DNA of 64,000 bases from Sharpea porci (lineage in GTDB: Bacteria; Bacillota_I; Bacilli_A; Erysipelotrichales; Coprobacillaceae): assembly GCF_009695655.1 (NCBI RefSeq), contig NZ_VUNM01000002.1:124001-188000 (forward strand), written 5' to 3'. The first letter of the stretch is position 1; every line of letters begins with the position of its first letter. The notes beneath the pieces were generated by a model. That model was not told the DNA's origin and ran no database searches. It was given only the letters and a program-made list of their open reading frames with translations. Positions 61,575 to 64,000 of the stretch are shown here, one piece after another. A program made the position numbers and the translations under genes.

Positions 61575-61601
61575 AAAGAGGAACTTTATGGTTCCTCTTT
61601 G
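61575..61601 (+). terminator. Hairpin between rseP and polC
   Basis: AAAGAGGAAC-TTTATG-GTTCCTCTTT. The T tract is short and the polC ribosome-binding site follows, so it is probably a partial terminator or attenuator. Confidence 0.55.
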
Positions 61602-61619
61602 GCATGAGGAGGAAAAGTT

Positions 61620-64000
61620 ATGGATTATATGAAAATATTGTTACAGCAATTAGCAGTAGAGGAATTTCAGGAACTACATGATGCTAAGCTTGCCAAAGTA
61701 GAAGTCAGCAGGAATGGACACTATACATTTGATGTTGAATCTCATACACTACTTCCTCTAGATGCCGTCATGGCATTACTGAAGGCCAAAGATCATTTTC
61801 CTTATCCATGTGATTTCCACTTCCAGCCTCAACTTTGTGAATCGCAAGATATCTTAACTTATGCCCGTTATGTCTTTGAAAGTCTTTCAGCAACCTATCC
61901 TGAAATCAATAGTATGAATCTTGAGGAATTACAGCTAGATCAACATACACTTGTATTAAAGGCATGCAATGCGCTTCATAAGACACAATTAGAAAGCTTG
62001 GAAGATATTTTATTGCAACGTTTTCATAGTTTAGGCATTGATCTTCATATTGTTGTAGAAATTTCATCCAATAATAAAGACTATGAAAAGATTTCTCATG
62101 AAATGCAGAAAGCAAATGTCGTGCAGGTTGACAAGAAGGTTATTGAAGCTATTCAGCACGCTCCAAGCAACACTCAGCCAAGCTTTACACCAAAAGGTAA
62201 TGGCTCTTACAAGAAAGAATATACATATACACATCTTAAGGATCTTGATGCGACAATGCGCGATGTAGCTATTCAAGGCTATGTCTTTAGAAGTGAGACG
62301 ATTACGACTAGAAATGGACGTCAGATTCAGACCCTCTATGTCACTGATTATACAGATTCCATTCTTGTCAAGCGCTTTGAAGATAAGAACAAGAATGCCC
62401 CAGAAGAACTCGCAAAACTGGCTAAGGGCGGTAAATGGGTGAAACTTAAGGGTACTCTTGAATTCGATACTTATGCTAAGGAACTTGCGATTATTACACG
62501 TGATATTGATATTATTGATGAACCGGCAAGTGAAAATAGCATGGATAATGCCAAAGTAAAACGTGTTGAATTGCATCTTCATTCCAATATGTCCAACTTA
62601 GATGGTATCAATAAGATTGAAGACTATATTGCCCAAGCTGTACGCTGGGGACATAAGGCCATTACCGTCACTGATCATGGTAATGTTCAGGCCTTCCCTG
62701 ATGCTCAGGCAGCAGTGAAAGGCAAAGACATTAAAATGATCTATGGTGTCGAACTAAATATGGTTGATACAGATTTTACAAGTGCCTTCAATGTCACTTC
62801 CATGCCTCTTGATGATCTGACCTATGTATCCTTCGACTTAGAAACGACAGGTTTATCACAGATCGATGACTATATTACTGAATTTGGTGCAGTTAAGATT
62901 AAAAATGGTATGGAGATAGATCGAATGGATACTTTCATCAAATCACCCAAGCCTATTTCTGCCAAAATCAGTGAACTCACCAACATTACGAATGCAGACT
63001 TAAAGAATGCGCCAACAATTAGAGAAATCATGCCACAGATCAAGGCTTTTTTTGGCGATCATCTATTGGTGGCTCATAATGGTCGATTTGATATTGGTAT
63101 GTTGAATATGGCCTGTCGTCAAATCGGAGACGAAGAAATTCATAATCCATGGGTTGACTCATTGCCCCTAGCAAGACATCTCTTGCCACTTATGCGTTCT
63201 TATCGACTAGGGGCAGTATGTAATTACTATAAAATTCCTTATAATGCCGAAGAAGCCCACCGTGCTGATTATGATGCTGATGTGCTTGGTCAGGCTTTTA
63301 ATGCGATGATTGAAGATCTTAAAAAGCGTGATGTCGTTAATGTAGATCAGCTTAATAGTCTGCCCATGGAAGATGATTACAAGCATGCATTTGGCTATCA
63401 TTTAACAGCCTTGGCTAAAAATCATGATGGACTCAAGAATATGTTTAAGATTGTCTCTGAGGCCAATACCAAATATTTTTACCGCAGTGACCGCATTCCT
63501 CGTACTAGACTGGAATATTATCATGATGGCTTGCTTTATGGCTCATCTTGTCTGAATTCACGCGTTTTTGATGTTGCGGCAACACGTAATGAAGAAGAAT
63601 TACGTCAGGAAATAGAATTCTATGATTATATTGAAATACAGCCATTGATTGATGCACAGTATTTAGTTGAGCGCGGTAAGTTTGAATCGCTTGATGATAT
63701 TGAGCGTATCTACAAACGTATTATTAAGGTGGCTAAGGAAGCAGGCAAAATTATTGTTGCGACTGGGGATGTGCATTTTCTTCATAAGCGTGATAAGGTC
63801 TTTAGAGAAATCTTTACATCTAATGAAAAGCTTCAAATAGGTGGGCGTCCTCATCCACTCCTTGTAAGAGGGAATCCAAAAGCTTTAACGCCTGATTGTT
63901 ATTTAAGAACGACAGAAGAAATGCTGAAACTCTTCCCTTATCTTAGTGCTGAGGACACTTATGAATATGTTGTCACAAATACGAATCGTATTGCTGATAT
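61620..64000 (+). CDS. polC: DNA polymerase III PolC-type alpha subunit, 5' part (runs off window end)
   Basis: About 793 residues of a roughly 1,430-residue enzyme are visible with no stop or frameshift. The N-terminal domains and an OB fold ('VAIQGYVFRSETITTRNGRQ') precede the PHP domain, which starts near 313 ('VELHLHSNMSNLDG'). The PHP domain is split, as is typical of PolC, by a DEDD 3'-5' exonuclease (from about 404, 'SFDLETTGL', later 'VAHNGRFDIG' and 'HRADYDADV'). PHP resumes around 'TGDVHFL'. The polymerase domain lies outside the window. Start: ATG with GAGGAGG upstream. Confidence 0.96.
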   Translation, partial: MDYMKILLQQLAVEEFQELHDAKLAKVEVSRNGHYTFDVESHTLLPLDAVMALLKAKDHFPYPCDFHFQPQLCESQDILTYARYVFESLSATYPEINSMNLEELQLDQHTLVLKACNALHKTQLESLEDILLQRFHSLGIDLHIVVEISSNNKDYEKISHEMQKANVVQVDKKVIEAIQHAPSNTQPSFTPKGNGSYKKEYTYTHLKDLDATMRDVAIQGYVFRSETITTRNGRQIQTLYVTDYTDSILVKRFEDKNKNAPEELAKLAKGGKWVKLKGTLEFDTYAKELAIITRDIDIIDEPASENSMDNAKVKRVELHLHSNMSNLDGINKIEDYIAQAVRWGHKAITVTDHGNVQAFPDAQAAVKGKDIKMIYGVELNMVDTDFTSAFNVTSMPLDDLTYVSFDLETTGLSQIDDYITEFGAVKIKNGMEIDRMDTFIKSPKPISAKISELTNITNADLKNAPTIREIMPQIKAFFGDHLLVAHNGRFDIGMLNMACRQIGDEEIHNPWVDSLPLARHLLPLMRSYRLGAVCNYYKIPYNAEEAHRADYDADVLGQAFNAMIEDLKKRDVVNVDQLNSLPMEDDYKHAFGYHLTALAKNHDGLKNMFKIVSEANTKYFYRSDRIPRTRLEYYHDGLLYGSSCLNSRVFDVAATRNEEELRQEIEFYDYIEIQPLIDAQYLVERGKFESLDDIERIYKRIIKVAKEAGKIIVATGDVHFLHKRDKVFREIFTSNEKLQIGGRPHPLLVRGNPKALTPDCYLRTTEEMLKLFPYLSAEDTYEYVVTNTNRIAD

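Noticed and set aside
62064-62582. Long minus-strand open frame of 172 codons
   Set aside because: It lies entirely antisense to the polC reading frame, has no ribosome-binding site and reads as low-quality sequence; polC is clearly coding.
1-64000. CRISPR array, prophage, rRNA or tRNA genes
   Set aside because: No regularly spaced repeats, phage structural genes, rRNA segments or convincing tRNA cloverleaf sequences were seen.

Overview
The window is a 64 kb piece of a low-GC Gram-positive (Bacillota) chromosome. PolC, RqcH, a T-box leader, PASTA kinase/PP2C signalling and the gene orders all fit that phylum. The low G+C, the merged housekeeping clusters and the type IV pilus operon suggest a gut Erysipelotrichia-type bacterium (Catenibacterium/Coprobacillus-like). 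That placement is inference; no rRNA gene is present to confirm it.

Layout. 1-5.4 kb: an AarF/UbiB kinase (cut by the window start) with a phasin-like gene on the minus strand, then a Crp/Fnr regulator, murI, a PDZ-less HtrA, and a zinc-ribbon/DUF5685/J-domain trio. 5.5-13 kb: a type IV pilus assembly operon, pilD-pilC-pilM-pilN-pilO-(minor pilin-like)-pilB-pilT, with no recognisable major pilin. 13-19.6 kb: a membrane protein, NAD(P)HX repair (nnr), a CobW-type GTPase, pgeF and rqcH. 19.7-29.6 kb: gmk and priA-rsmB-rlmN-stp-prkC-rsgA-rpe-thiN, the classical Bacillota cluster without rpoZ, coaBC, def and fmt. 29.6-37 kb: tcdA, pfkA (with a cre-like site), a TPR-like gene, tig, lon, ysxC. 37-41 kb: an orphan PTS IIB and a valine T-box controlling a membrane protein plus valS. 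41-44.5 kb: an unknown gene, a tiny double-glycine-leader peptide gene, radC, mreC, mreD. 44.6-52.6 kb: rpsB-tsf, then an insertion of other genes (ECF S component, htpG with a CIRCE operator, nitroreductase), then pyrH-frr. 52.7-57.7 kb: an accessory island. 57.7-64 kb: uppS-cdsA-dxr-rseP-polC, with polC running off the window end.

The most unusual stretch is the island between frr and uppS, two genes that are normally neighbours. It holds a truncated near-identical copy of an exporter permease, a decayed IS1595-type transposase, a small secreted protein with a clean signal peptide, and a four-gene ABC exporter (three membrane proteins and one ATPase). It looks like a bacteriocin/immunity-type or envelope-export locus of unassigned function. 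A second peptide candidate at 42.2 kb has a textbook double-glycine leader.

Regulation readable in the sequence includes sigma-A-type promoters, many with an extended -10 (TGn) element, about twenty intrinsic terminators, a T-box with specifier GUA, a cre-like palindrome before pfkA, and a CIRCE-like inverted repeat before htpG.
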